NCBI GenBank assembly: GCA_016711485.1
Contig: JADJSX010000023.1
Coordinates: 1,022,001 to 1,086,000, forward strand
DNA length: 64,000 nucleotides
Reading direction: 5' to 3'
DNA from: Leptospiraceae bacterium
GTDB lineage: Bacteria > Spirochaetota > Leptospiria > Leptospirales > Leptospiraceae
Shown here in pieces: positions 41,444 to 51,490 of this stretch. Both the position numbers and the translations under genes were made by a program. The number at the start of each line of letters is the position of its first letter. Within the stretch, counting starts at the first letter, position 1. The notes beneath the pieces were generated by a model. It was not told the origin of the DNA, did not search any database, and saw nothing but the letters and a program-made list of their open reading frames with translations.

Positions 41444-43969
41444 TTAAAAACCTTTAGATTTTAATATATTATCAAGTTTGACTGCATTTTCAAAATATGA
41501 TATTGAATCAATAGCTAAATTCAAACATTCTCTTGATTTTTGGAAGTCCTCTTTCATACGAAAATTATCTGCTAAGTGAAGTATGTTGGATATTTTTTTA
41601 GGATTGATTTCATACAATTTCTCTCCATATTTTATGGATAAGTCGTATTCTCGTAAATGTTTATAACATACAGATAAATTAAACATTGTGTCAGCATCGT
41701 CAGGCGATATATCGATAATTTTTTCAAAATAAAAAGATGATTCTTTGTAGTTTTTATTACTATAATAAAATGATCCAAGAGTTTCTAAAGCAGAAATATT
41801 ATTTGGATGAATACTTAAAAAATCTTTTAGTTTTTCGATTCCTTCTTTAGTTGATCCTGAATTCAGTAAGTTTTGGGCAATATCTATTTCGTGTGTTTCT
41901 TTTTTTTCTTCTTCTGGATTTTGCTCGAAGTAAATACGAATGAGAGACAAATCATCAGTAACTTTTCCCATACTATGAATAATTTCTGGAATTTTTTTAA
42001 TATCAGCTGCAGATTGTTCCACTGCTTTTAAAAATCTAGTTTCATCTTCATTGATATCCCGATGATTGTCATGGGAAATATCTAAGTCATCTCGTCCGTC
42101 CGAACCAACCAATAAAACATCCCCTTTGTAAAATTGAAATTCTTGTACTTGAAAGGTATTTCCTTCGATGATAGTTCCAAGTTTGCGAAGAACAAGTCCG
42201 GATTCAATAAATTCAGCTCGGTTATCTCTATAAAGTACAGTCCAAGGATGTTCTGCATTAAAATACCACATTTGCCCTGTTTTTTCGTTGATTACACCGC
42301 AGGCACAAGACATGAGCATTGATCCATCAAAAGTATTGAATACTCCATTGAGTTCGAGGTAAGTTTCTGTTATCCACTCTCTCGGTGAAATTTTTTGGAT
42401 TTTATTATTTCTAGCCGATCTTGCTAGGATGCTATTTACCACTGTGCCTGCTACAATTGCTCCTCCGGCTCCCTGCATGGATTTTCCCATTGCATCTCCG
42501 TTGAAGAAAAATATATATCTATCTTTTCCATTGCCAAATCGTAAGTTACCTGTAATACAAATATCTCCGCCTAACTCAGAATTCCTATTTTTAAATTGAA
42601 AACGTTTTTTCTGTTCAACATAGAATTCAGTTTTTACATACTTTGATTTATTGTAATTTGTTCCGAGCGGTTTTTCAATCAAGGAAGTAAGGTAATAATC
42701 CCCGTCTTGTTGGACATTGAGGGCATTAATGACTTCCATTTTTTCCATAACTTCTTTGGTTCGAGTTACTACTTTTTCTTCTAGAGTTTCATTTAATTCA
42801 TCTGTTTGATTGTAAACATCTACAAATTTATTGCCTAATAAAAACATAATACTTCCCATAAAAAGAGGAATCCCGGGACCGACCCAAAAACTAGAATTCC
42901 ATTTAAAAATTACGTTTAGAATATCATGAATGGCTACAATAAAAATAATGATTAAACTTGCTAACATAGTTTTTGCTTCTTCGTTTTTGTATTTTATATA
43001 ATTATAAACTGGAATTAATAATACGTATAGCAAAAAGGGGAGTGTGAATAATGTAACAATGCCTCTAGTTTGGTACATTGTTTTATAGTTTGGTGCTACT
43101 ATAACAATGACTAGAGGTAAAATAGCAAAAATCCAAAATAATACAAAAATCCATTTGCGATCCTTCCGTTTGAGGAAAACGGATATAAACCGATAAAGAG
43201 AATAAACTGAGATAAACATCGAAATAAAAATAATTTTTTGAAATAAAAAGTAACTAATATTTAGAACAGAAGAAAAAATCCAGCTAACAAAATTTAGACT
43301 GTATACGGAATAGGAAAAACAAAATAGCGCGTAATATAGATTTTCCTTATCCTGCTTCCGTTTTACATAAATTAATAAATGATAAAATGCAATAAAAATA
43401 AACAATACAGCAACAATTCCATTTAAATAACTTTCGTAGAACATACTCGCAAGTACCGTTGCATCTACTTTTTCTCTATCTCCAATTTCTATAAAATCGG
43501 GAATCGCGCCTTCTGAATCTACATATACTTTCAATAAGATTTCATTTTTCCCTTGTTCTAAAATATTTTCTCCAATCGAATAATGTCTATGTAGGTTCCA
43601 AAAATTCCATTGTTCTGGAGTATCTTTTATAGTGCCGCCCAAGTATTTTTTATTTAGATAGACGTTTTCGGCAGAAATAATTTTTCCAAGAGAAACAGAA
43701 ACTGGTTTTTCTGTAAGGGAGTAATCAAATTGTCCTCGTATCCAGAGATAACCTTTTCCATCTTCTAATAAGTTAGAAAGTGATTGAAATTCGTTTTTAT
43801 CTAATTTTTTAAACTCTTTATCGACTATAAAACTTATTGGTTCAAATTGTTCTGATTTGGCAAATTCCTAATCAATTGGAATATGATTGATCTCTCCGGA
43901 TATTTTTTGACAGGATAGATTAAAAATAAATATATTTAATATAAAAAATGCATAACGGGTAATAATCAT
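41444..43969 (-). pseudogene. 7TM-DISM sensor with PP2C/SpoIIE phosphatase and TPR repeats; internal amber codon
   Basis: Read from ATG 43969 the gene has 842 codons, with a single in-frame TAG at codon 34 (43868-43870). The first 33 codons are a lipoprotein signal (FIFNLSC). After the TAG come a 7TMR-DISM extracellular domain (to about 170), seven membrane helices (180-380), a coiled coil, a SpoIIE-like phosphatase (450-680; NGDAMGKSMQGAGG, LLVGSDGRDDLDIS) and TPR units (700-833). Without readthrough, translation could restart at Met110 (43642), losing half the sensor domain. Known SpoIIE domains dephosphorylate STAS proteins such as those at 4679 and 48749. The stop is beside a family A element. 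Confidence 0.8.
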
Positions 43970-44050
43970 AATTTGGAATTGTATCCTTGGTTAGGTTTAG
44001 TCAATCAGATTCTAGACTTTTTTTCTAATTTCAAGTAAAAATATTATTAT

Positions 44051-44213
44051 TAACTCACCTTACGCAAGGTGAGTCCTGCGTCCACGGGAGGTTTGCACCT
44101 AGCGGTGGGCTCGCTGCCGCGGGCTATTGAATTTATTAATTCATTAGCATTTTCTAATATTCTTAATTTATCTTCAAACTTCATAATTTTCCTTTTTTGC
44201 GTAACGTCAGTTA
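44051..44213 (-). repeat. Family A MITE-like element, 163-bp full copy
   Basis: Starts TAACTCACCTTACGCAA and ends TTGCGTAACGTCAGTTA, a 17-bp terminal inverted repeat with two mismatches. Nearly identical along its whole length to 58075-58237 (differences are a few single bases such as GGAGG/GGAAG and TAACG/TAATG), which points to recent movement or conversion. Confidence 0.85.
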
Positions 44214-44264
44214 TTAAGAAAAATTGCTTTCCAAATTTTTTCTATTTAGCTAACTAAGCAGGTT

Positions 44265-44343
44265 TCAGCGAATACTAGCTTTATCTAATATTCTTAACTT
44301 TGCTTTAAATTTCATAATTTTTCTTTTTTGCGTAACGTCAATT
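44265..44343 (-). repeat. Family A element, end fragment
   Basis: Contains CTAATATTCTTAACTTTGC and the end TTTTGCGTAACGTCAATTA, matching the last third of the 44051 copy. It abuts the next copy (44346) almost directly, as if one element inserted at another's end. Confidence 0.6.
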
Positions 44344-44345
44344 AT

Positions 44346-44510
44346 TAACTCACTTTACGCAAAATTGGAAATTTATGTAAAGAAGGAAAATCTTGAGAAT
44401 ATTAGATACTGCTAATGAATTAATAGCGATAGAGAAATCAATAGCCCGCGGCTGCGAACCCACCATTATGTTTCGACCCTTAGGGAGAAACATTGAGTTC
44501 GGGTGAGTTA
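44346..44510 (+). repeat. Family A element, 165-bp copy
   Basis: Left end TAACTCACTTTACGCAAAA and right end GGTGAGTTA. The interior carries a diverged GC-rich part (GCCCGCGGCTGCGAACCCACC). It ends 20 bases before the open frame of the receiver gene. Confidence 0.65.
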
Positions 44511-44530
44511 TTAAATGGATATTTTTCTAA

Positions 44531-44899
44531 CAAATAAAAGGATTACAGAAGAAGAAAATTCTAATTATAGAAGATCAAGCGCCGATGGCAAAAATTCTTG
44601 GTGATATATTGAAGAAAGAAAAGTTTGATGTGACAACGGCGAATAATGGACAAATAGGAATTGATAAAGCAAAAGAAATAAAACCAGATTTAGTAATTAC
44701 AGATAAAATGATGCCAGTAAAAACTGGATGGGAAGTTTTAAAGGAATTAAGAGCTATCCCCGAATTTTCGAAAACTCCCATTTTTATAATTACTGCAAAA
44801 GTTGGTGTAAACGATGCCAAAATTGCCACCGAAGAAGGGGCAAATGGATTTATCACAAAACCTTTTTCGCCAGGTCAAATAGTAGAAGAGATTAAATAA
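44531..44899 (+). pseudogene. CheY-like receiver protein lacking a usable start codon
   Basis: The receiver fold is complete only if translation begins before 44552: KKILIIEDQAPMAKI holds beta-1 and the acidic pocket Glu-Asp, ITDKMMPVKTGW the phosphoacceptor Asp, FIITAK the Thr, and GFITKPF the Lys. Between the upstream stop (44528) and these codons there is no ATG, GTG or TTG. The first ATG (44585) would remove beta-1 and the acidic pair, leaving 104 residues. AAAGGA at 44536-44541 looks like the old ribosome site, so the likely ancestral ATG, near 44549, has changed to AAG. An ATT start (44558) is conceivable. Confidence 0.75.
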
Positions 44900-44974
44900 A
44901 ATTAGTATATATAAAACTTGAGTTAAATCAATTTTAACTTGAAAGAATCTGAGTAATAATTAGAGTGAGTCCCC

Positions 44975-47900
44975 GTGTTTGTAATTGGGATAAGAATAAT
45001 TTTCATTTCAATATTGGTAAGCGGAATTTCATTTTGCCAGAGGTTTAGTTTGCCCAATTCACCCGTCGCAAAAAGTGGAGTTCTGGATTTAAGTTCTCTT
45101 AATAGCGAGCCAGTAAATTCTGAAAATTCTTTTCTGGTAAATTTAGATGGAGAATGGGAATTTTTTTGGGCGGAAGAGTTGCCATTATTTTCAGAGAAAA
45201 ATTTACCAAATACAAAATACATGCCAGTTCCAAGTCAATGGCAACTTCATTCTTATCCACCGGAAGGATATGCCACTTATCGTTTATTTGTAAAACTTCC
45301 AGTATGGCCAGAAAAAGTTCCATTGTCCATTTCTATGTCTGATGCGAGTTCTGCTTACAAAATGTTCGTAAACGGGAAATTAGTTTCTCAAAATGGGAAA
45401 TTTGGAAAATCGAAAATGGAATCTGAAATTTTTATGCAACATAGAAATTTTTCTATAGAGTCTGACGTTTCTGAGTTAGAAATTTTAGTTAATGTTTCTA
45501 ATTTCCATGAATTCAGAGGAGGACTTTGGGATACTATTCAATTAGGAGATACTTCCACAATTCAAAAAAACGCAAAACAAAAGTATGCATTAGATATAAT
45601 TTTATTTAGTACGTTATTTATTATGGGTCTATATCATTTAGGATTATTCTTATATCGAAGGAAAGACTCAGCTCCTTTTTATTTCGGATTGTTTTGTTTA
45701 TTCATTGCACTTAGAACTATCATTGTGAAGGACAGAATTTTATTGGATGTATTTCCATTTTTACCGTTTGGGGTAATTCACAGACTTGATTATTTAAGTT
45801 TTTATTATGGAAGTTTTCTTTGTATTCAATTTATTCATTCTTTCTTTAGGCAGGAATTTTCTTCCAAATGGTATTTAATATTTAAAATTATTTTTATTCC
45901 CTGTATTTTATTTAGCGTATTTTTGCCCATGAGTTATTATATCAAGGTAGCAAATGTAGTGCAAGGTAATTTACTGTTAGCCTCACTTTATACTATTTAT
46001 GTATTAATTCATTCGATATATAAAAAACGCAGGGAAGCTATTTTGTTTTTTATCGGATTTGTTGGAATGTCATTGTTAGTCGTCAATGATATATTAAAGG
46101 GAATGGGATTTTTAGGAACGCCTTATTTATCGAGTTATGGACTTTTATTTTTTATACTTTTCCAGTCTGTGATTTTTTCGAGGAGGTTTGCGAGTAGCTT
46201 TGTGTTGGCTGAGAAATTAGGGGAAGAGTTAGCAGAAAAATCTGATCGGTTAGAAGAAGTCGCTATAGAATTAGCAGAATTAGCATCCAATTTAGAAAGG
46301 AAAATCGAAGAAAGAACAAAGGATTTAGAAGAGGCAAAATCAGAATTAGAAGCTCTGAATCATTTTACAAAGGGAATCAGTTCTCTTTCAAATCTAAAAG
46401 AAATTTTTATAGAGATTTCAAAGTATGCTCATTCAAAGTATAATTTAATTGCTTGTTGGTTGTTTCTAACGAATGAAAAAAATGAATATTTATATGCATA
46501 TAAAGCATACAGTTATGAGCGAATCACGGATGATAAATACAATTACATGATGAACAAAAAAATTCCGCTCGATGAAAGCGGTGGGATTCTTTACTTAACC
46601 TTCCATCGCAAAAAAACATTTTATATGAATAAAATCAGAAAATTCGCATTCGAAATTGACCAAGAGATTATAAATACCTTGGAGACGAATTCATTTTTAT
46701 GCGTACCATTAATTAGTAAAAATGAAAGTGTTGGAATATTAGCATTTTCTAATATGAGCAAAGACATGAAGTTACAGAAAAGGGATATTTCTAGTATTTC
46801 TAATTTATGTTCACATATTGCTGGAGTCATAGAAACAACACATCTACTTCAACAAATTGAAACTGCCAAAAAACAAACGGAAGAACTGAATCAGTTGATA
46901 AAAGATTTAAATGAAGAATTGGATTTACATGTAATTATGCGTAAGGTATTAACATATGTAAAAAATAATTTTGGAATACATCATTATGCGATTTATGGAG
47001 TTGAGCAGGGCAAAAGGCATATTAAACTATTAGATTGTGATTTTCCGGATTCTATTTCAGAAACAGACAGAGAAATAATTCGTAATCTTTTGATTCCAAT
47101 ACAGGATATCAAGGGAGCACATGCATTTACCTTCCATGCGAAACGTCCATTTTATTTACCTAAAATTAAAAAAAGTGGAGTTACACAAGAAGAGTTATTT
47201 GTAATTGAAAAGTTTAAAGCAAAATCATTTTTAATGATTCCTTTAATTTTACAAAATGAACCAGTTGGTATATTGGATTTTTCGAATGATGATAAATTAG
47301 ATTTGAATAAGTCGGATATTTCCAGACTTTCTATTTTAGGAGAGCATTTAGCGGGAATAATTTATGGTTCGAATTTATTTAAACAAGTACAATCAGAAAA
47401 AGAAAAATCTCTTTTAGCACACAAGGAAACAGAATTACAAAAACAGGAAACTATAAACTTAAATCTTTTGATTAAAAGTCTGAACGAAGAGTTGGACTTA
47501 AGAGTAATTATGAAAAAAGTTTCTAATTATGTGAAAGAAAATTTTAAAATTCAGCATTATGGTTTATACAGCGTGAATCGAGATGAAATTACTTTTAGTT
47601 TATTAGATGTATCGTTTCCTGATTATGTATCCGAGGAAGATCGAGATACAATTTTGAGTTTTAAAATTCCCGTTAAAGATATAAAAGGGGCACATTCGTT
47701 TACTTTTAAAAGTCGGAAACCATTTTATGTACCGACCGTTCAAAATCAAAAAATTTTAAGTAAAACGACTGATAAAGAAATGTTTGTGATTGAAAAATTT
47801 AGGATTCAATCTTTTTTAATGGTTCCATTAATTTTACAAAATAAACCGATAGGTATATTAGATTTTTATAATGAAGAAAAAATGAATATCTCCAAATCTG

Positions 47901-48739
47901 ATATATCTCGTATATCTATTTTAGGAGAGCAGTTAGCTGGAATTATCTATAGTTCGAATTTATTTAAACAGGTACAAGAGGAAAAAGAAAAAGCTCTCAT
48001 AGCACAAAAGGAAGCAGTAAAAGAGCGTAATAAATCAGAGAAGTTACTTTTGAATATCCTCCCGGAAGATGTTGCAACCGAACTAAAAGAAAAAGGATCG
48101 ACTGAACCCGTATTGTTTGAATCGGTTTCTGTATTATTTACTGATTTTAAAGGTTTTACACAAATTGCCGAAAAATTGTCTGCTTCTGAGTTGGTAAAAG
48201 AATTGGATTCTTGTTTTATACAATTTGATAAAATTACCGAACGAAATGGAATGGAGAAATTGAAAACGATTGGCGATAGTTATATGTGTGCGGGTGGTAT
48301 TCCCAAAAAGAATAAAACTCATGCGATAGATGCAATCCTTGCGGGTTTAGAAATCCAATCCTTTATGACTCAGATGAAGGAAATTAAAGAAATTACCGGA
48401 GATCCGTATTGGGAACTTAGGTTAGGGATTCACTCTGGACCGCTAGTTGCAGGGGTGATTGGGGAAAAAAAGTTTGCCTACGATGTATGGGGTGATACTG
48501 TTAACACTGCAAGCCGAATGGAGTCTAGTAGTACGCCTGGAAAAATTAATATAAGCGGAACAACTTATAGTCTTGTAAAAGATTTTTTTGAATTTGAGTA
48601 TCGCGGAAAAGTAAATGCTAAAAATAAAGGTGAAGTAGATATGTATTATGTGCTTGGCATAAGAAATGAGTATTCGGAAAATTCGGATAAAAAAATACCG
48701 AACAATAAGTTTTGGGAATTATATTCAAAAATAGTTTAG
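44975..48739 (+). CDS. 7TM-DISM, triple GAF, class III adenylate cyclase
   Basis: A 1254-residue membrane signalling protein. Lipoprotein-like start (GISFC near residue 21); 7TMR-DISM jelly-roll sensor (30-195; NLDGEWEFFWAEELP); seven membrane helices (205-405); coiled coil (410-462); three GAF-like domains (about 462-625, 642-805, 828-998), of which the last two are clear duplicates (ELDLHVIMRKVLTYVKNNFG versus ELDLRVIMKKVSNYVKENFK); then the cyclase (1028-1228). The cyclase has metal Asp residues in FTDFKGFT and IGDSYM, the Lys of EKLKTIGD and Asp of YDVWGD that select ATP, and NTASRMES. So it should make cyclic AMP in response to an extracellular ligand. GTG start at 44975. Confidence 0.92.
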   Translation: MFVIGIRIIFISILVSGISFCQRFSLPNSPVAKSGVLDLSSLNSEPVNSENSFLVNLDGEWEFFWAEELPLFSEKNLPNTKYMPVPSQWQLHSYPPEGYATYRLFVKLPVWPEKVPLSISMSDASSAYKMFVNGKLVSQNGKFGKSKMESEIFMQHRNFSIESDVSELEILVNVSNFHEFRGGLWDTIQLGDTSTIQKNAKQKYALDIILFSTLFIMGLYHLGLFLYRRKDSAPFYFGLFCLFIALRTIIVKDRILLDVFPFLPFGVIHRLDYLSFYYGSFLCIQFIHSFFRQEFSSKWYLIFKIIFIPCILFSVFLPMSYYIKVANVVQGNLLLASLYTIYVLIHSIYKKRREAILFFIGFVGMSLLVVNDILKGMGFLGTPYLSSYGLLFFILFQSVIFSRRFASSFVLAEKLGEELAEKSDRLEEVAIELAELASNLERKIEERTKDLEEAKSELEALNHFTKGISSLSNLKEIFIEISKYAHSKYNLIACWLFLTNEKNEYLYAYKAYSYERITDDKYNYMMNKKIPLDESGGILYLTFHRKKTFYMNKIRKFAFEIDQEIINTLETNSFLCVPLISKNESVGILAFSNMSKDMKLQKRDISSISNLCSHIAGVIETTHLLQQIETAKKQTEELNQLIKDLNEELDLHVIMRKVLTYVKNNFGIHHYAIYGVEQGKRHIKLLDCDFPDSISETDREIIRNLLIPIQDIKGAHAFTFHAKRPFYLPKIKKSGVTQEELFVIEKFKAKSFLMIPLILQNEPVGILDFSNDDKLDLNKSDISRLSILGEHLAGIIYGSNLFKQVQSEKEKSLLAHKETELQKQETINLNLLIKSLNEELDLRVIMKKVSNYVKENFKIQHYGLYSVNRDEITFSLLDVSFPDYVSEEDRDTILSFKIPVKDIKGAHSFTFKSRKPFYVPTVQNQKILSKTTDKEMFVIEKFRIQSFLMVPLILQNKPIGILDFYNEEKMNISKSDISRISILGEQLAGIIYSSNLFKQVQEEKEKALIAQKEAVKERNKSEKLLLNILPEDVATELKEKGSTEPVLFESVSVLFTDFKGFTQIAEKLSASELVKELDSCFIQFDKITERNGMEKLKTIGDSYMCAGGIPKKNKTHAIDAILAGLEIQSFMTQMKEIKEITGDPYWELRLGIHSGPLVAGVIGEKKFAYDVWGDTVNTASRMESSSTPGKINISGTTYSLVKDFFEFEYRGKVNAKNKGEVDMYYVLGIRNEYSENSDKKIPNNKFWELYSKIV

Positions 48740-48748
48740 GAGAAAACA

Positions 48749-49093
48749 ATGAGTTCAGATTCAGATTACGGGATTGAAGTTATTAAATTTAAAAATTATG
48801 TTCTAATTAATTTTATTAATTATGAAAAAATAGATCTTTATAACGCAAGAGACTTGGTAGAAATATTTAAATTGCAAAATAATAATGGGCAAGAGGATAT
48901 TGCAATTGATATGTCAGGGATTCAATACATTGACTCTAGTGGTCTCGGAGCCCTCGCAACCCAAGGAATGTATTTAAGCAAAAAAAATAAAAAATTGATT
49001 CTACTTTCGGTAAAAAGTAGCGTTAATCATTTATTTAAAACAAGTGGATTTGATCGGATATTTAAAATTCTTCCCGATAAAACATCTCTTTAG
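48749..49093 (+). CDS. STAS domain protein downstream of the cyclase
   Basis: A 114-residue SpoIIAA-type STAS domain with the phosphorylatable Ser in IDMSGIQYIDSSGLGALATQ near residues 52-71. It starts 10 bases after the cyclase stop with GGAG in between, so they form an operon. With the SpoIIE-type phosphatase at 41444 there could be a partner-switch module; no anti-sigma kinase is visible. 3' end overlaps the convergent TPM gene by 4 bases. Confidence 0.9.
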   Translation: MSSDSDYGIEVIKFKNYVLINFINYEKIDLYNARDLVEIFKLQNNNGQEDIAIDMSGIQYIDSSGLGALATQGMYLSKKNKKLILLSVKSSVNHLFKTSGFDRIFKILPDKTSL

Positions 49094-50559
49094 TAACTAG
49101 AGCCTGCTCCACCACCGCCGGAAGAACCGCCTCCGAATTTATCCGATGTGCTAGAAGAGTTCGAACTTGAGGATGAGGATGGTTTCGCGGTCGTGGCTGA
49201 GGATGATGACGAGTTGCCTGAGTTAGTAGACTGGTAGATTTTGGAAGTAACATTTTTTGAGACAGAGGTAAATTTACAGTATGCGCAAGTGACTGTAATT
49301 TCTTCTACCCCACCACTTTGTGTTGTTGACTCTACTAGAACTTTATAGGAACTTTTGGCAGTTCTTCTACTACAATTTGTGCAGTTAGTATAATGTTTAT
49401 GATTTTCCACCGGAATAGAATCTTTTGAGATATTCCTACATTTATTGCATTCGTAGATTTTATACTGAAATACACCTAGGCTTTGTTCAAATTTTTCCTC
49501 TTCCGATAGTAATTTATAAATATCCGTTCTATCAGTAATCTCATCAGATTTGGAGCGACACTTAGAGCAAATTATCGGTGAGTGTGCTAAACTTTCATCC
49601 CATTTTATAAACATTTTATCCGTAAAAAAAGCAGTGATTCCAGTAAATAGAATCCCCGGGACGACTATAAAAAAAACTAAATTCTCCGATCCGAAAAAAG
49701 AATACAGTAAACCTGCCATACCAATGGTGCAAAGAATTACCATTGACCCATGAACTAAAACAGACCAATTTAAATAAGTTTCCCTTCTTTGTGAGGAAAG
49801 TTTATACTTTGTTTTCCAATAACTTGATGTTGTGTAGAGTAAAAAACGAAACAAGAATGCCAGAAAAATTCCACTCATGAGTAGGTATATAGAACGTATC
49901 CGCCAAGTATTTTTAATTTCATATTCGGAATCTAAAAATGGACTGACATCTTCGGGGATAATGTCTACAATTGCTTTTTCCGGTACAGGCAATTTTGAGG
50001 TAAATGAATCTAATACTTTAATTGGTGATTCTTTTGGAGTCAAGAGGATACGACTCATTGTTCGCAGAAGATTTTCATGGCCTGTAGAAAATGCACCAGT
50101 TTTAAAATAGGGAATTGTTTTTTCTTCTAAAAGTCTTTTGCAAACAACATCTGTTAAAATTCCTTCTAGACCATATCCAACTTCGATTTCGATTCTCCTT
50201 TGGTCGAGAACATGAAGAATTAATACACCATTGTCTTTTCCGAGTTTTCCGATTCCCCATGTCTGAAATATTTCTGTAGCAAGATTTTTAGGATCTAAAT
50301 TTCCAATACTAGGAAGAATTACGAGGGCGATTTCATTGGTTGTATCTTTTTCTAATTTTTCTAGAATTTGGTTCAGAGACTCTTTGGCTCCTGCGGTCTC
50401 TAAAATCTTAGATTGATCAAGAATCCAAGTGCTATTTTGACTCCTCGGGTTAGGCAAAGACCGCGCATATTCAAGAGTTGACTCTTGTGCGACAATATTG
50501 ATTTGAAATGAAATTATAATTAGGAAAAATATTTTAGTAAAACGAGTTAGAAATGGCAT
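49090..50559 (-). CDS. TPM domain protein (YgcG family), membrane-bound
   Basis: A 489-residue protein with signal peptide (cleavage near VAQES), an extracytoplasmic TPM domain (residues 45-165; GVLILHVLDQRRIEIEVGYG, LEGILTDVV), membrane helices near 226-246 and 268-312, then a cytoplasmic Cys-rich region with four CxxC pairs (ICSKCRS, YECNKCRN, CTNCSRR, CAYCKF) and a Ser/Gly-rich tail ending GGGGAGSSY. TPM proteins are linked to photosystem repair in plants and unknown envelope roles in bacteria; the added zinc-type Cys pairs are less usual. Confidence 0.85.
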   Translation of the reverse strand: MPFLTRFTKIFFLIIISFQINIVAQESTLEYARSLPNPRSQNSTWILDQSKILETAGAKESLNQILEKLEKDTTNEIALVILPSIGNLDPKNLATEIFQTWGIGKLGKDNGVLILHVLDQRRIEIEVGYGLEGILTDVVCKRLLEEKTIPYFKTGAFSTGHENLLRTMSRILLTPKESPIKVLDSFTSKLPVPEKAIVDIIPEDVSPFLDSEYEIKNTWRIRSIYLLMSGIFLAFLFRFLLYTTSSYWKTKYKLSSQRRETYLNWSVLVHGSMVILCTIGMAGLLYSFFGSENLVFFIVVPGILFTGITAFFTDKMFIKWDESLAHSPIICSKCRSKSDEITDRTDIYKLLSEEEKFEQSLGVFQYKIYECNKCRNISKDSIPVENHKHYTNCTNCSRRTAKSSYKVLVESTTQSGGVEEITVTCAYCKFTSVSKNVTSKIYQSTNSGNSSSSSATTAKPSSSSSSNSSSTSDKFGGGSSGGGGAGSSY

Positions 50560-50611
50560 AAGACTATTCTAAATTAAACTGAGAATTTGCAAGTAGATAA
50601 AATAGAGTTAA

Positions 50612-51490
50612 TCATTTAGTGTCTTTCACAATCTTCGCTAACTCTTTGGAAAATTCTTTTAAGTCTGGTTCGAAAATATAAGTAGGATTATTTCCGTTTC
50701 TAATTATTCCACTTGTGGTTTCATCCTGCCAAATCACCCAAGAAGCAGCAAAAAAAGTATATTCATTTTTAAATTCTAACCTCTTGATTAGATTTAATTT
50801 TTTATCTAGAATCCAAATTTTAGAATGAACCTTCGCATCATCCCAAAGTGGAAAAATTCCAAGAGAATACGTAAATGGAATAAGAGAGAGACCAAATTTA
50901 ATATTATTATCTGAATTAACTGGAGAATGAAACCCAATAACCCAATAATCAAAATCATTTTTCTTTAAATAGATTTTATTTTTATCCGAGAAGTAAACGA
51001 TGTCCATAATTTCTTTATAGCCAAGATGTTGGACTCTATCTAGGTATGTTTTTAAGAATAATCGCAAATTATTTTCTGAGATTGTTTTATCTGGCTCTAA
51101 AGTATTTTTACTTTCTAATCTATTTGTGAATTTAAGGTATTCACTTGCGGTATCTTTTTCGGATAATCTTAGTTCTCTTCTATATCTTTCCTGACCTGTA
51201 ACAAAATAATTTGGATCAACAGAGATTTCTTCATCCTCTTTTTTTTCATAAACAAATTGTAATAATCTAAGAAGGTTTTTACTTAGAGATTGCGGATTGG
51301 AAGTATCACAACAATACTGCATTCCATGAATATAAAAAGGATAAAATCCAATTACTCCAATCTTCTTACTCTTCAAAATATTTTCTTCTTCCTGCGTTAA
51401 ATTGTATTTAGCCGCGTCTCGGACAAAGTAGTGCCTGCATTGGATTAGATTTAGGAATAAGATGAGATAAACAAAAATAGTTTGAATCAT
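50612..51490 (-). CDS. Hypothetical lipoprotein
   Basis: A 292-residue lipoprotein (LNLIQC near residue 18), unrecognised. Landmarks: KIGVIGFYPFYIHGMQYCCD near residues 43-62, HSPVNSDNNIKFGLSLIPFT near 190-209, and ASWVIWQDETTSGIIRNG near 248-265. The general layout (IPFTYSLG, membrane-proximal hydrophobic loop) recalls the paired lipoproteins at 19357 and 20073, but similarity is faint. It follows the ankyrin gene directly (stop-start abutting). Confidence 0.65.
   Translation of the reverse strand: MIQTIFVYLILFLNLIQCRHYFVRDAAKYNLTQEEENILKSKKIGVIGFYPFYIHGMQYCCDTSNPQSLSKNLLRLLQFVYEKKEDEEISVDPNYFVTGQERYRRELRLSEKDTASEYLKFTNRLESKNTLEPDKTISENNLRLFLKTYLDRVQHLGYKEIMDIVYFSDKNKIYLKKNDFDYWVIGFHSPVNSDNNIKFGLSLIPFTYSLGIFPLWDDAKVHSKIWILDKKLNLIKRLEFKNEYTFFAASWVIWQDETTSGIIRNGNNPTYIFEPDLKEFSKELAKIVKDTK

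Larger units (their letters stand above)
43970..44530. other. Repeat cluster between divergent signalling genes
   Basis: Nearly all of this stretch is family A sequence: a full copy (44051-44213), a right-end fragment (44265-44343) and a third copy in the other orientation (44346-44510). Little non-repeat DNA remains for promoters of the sensor phosphatase and receiver genes. Confidence 0.7.

Noticed and set aside
44051..44213. CRISPR or tRNA-like structure from the short hairpin CACCTTACGCAAGGTG
   Set aside because: The hairpin is part of a terminal inverted repeat of a dispersed element; spacing is not regular and no tRNA arms are present.
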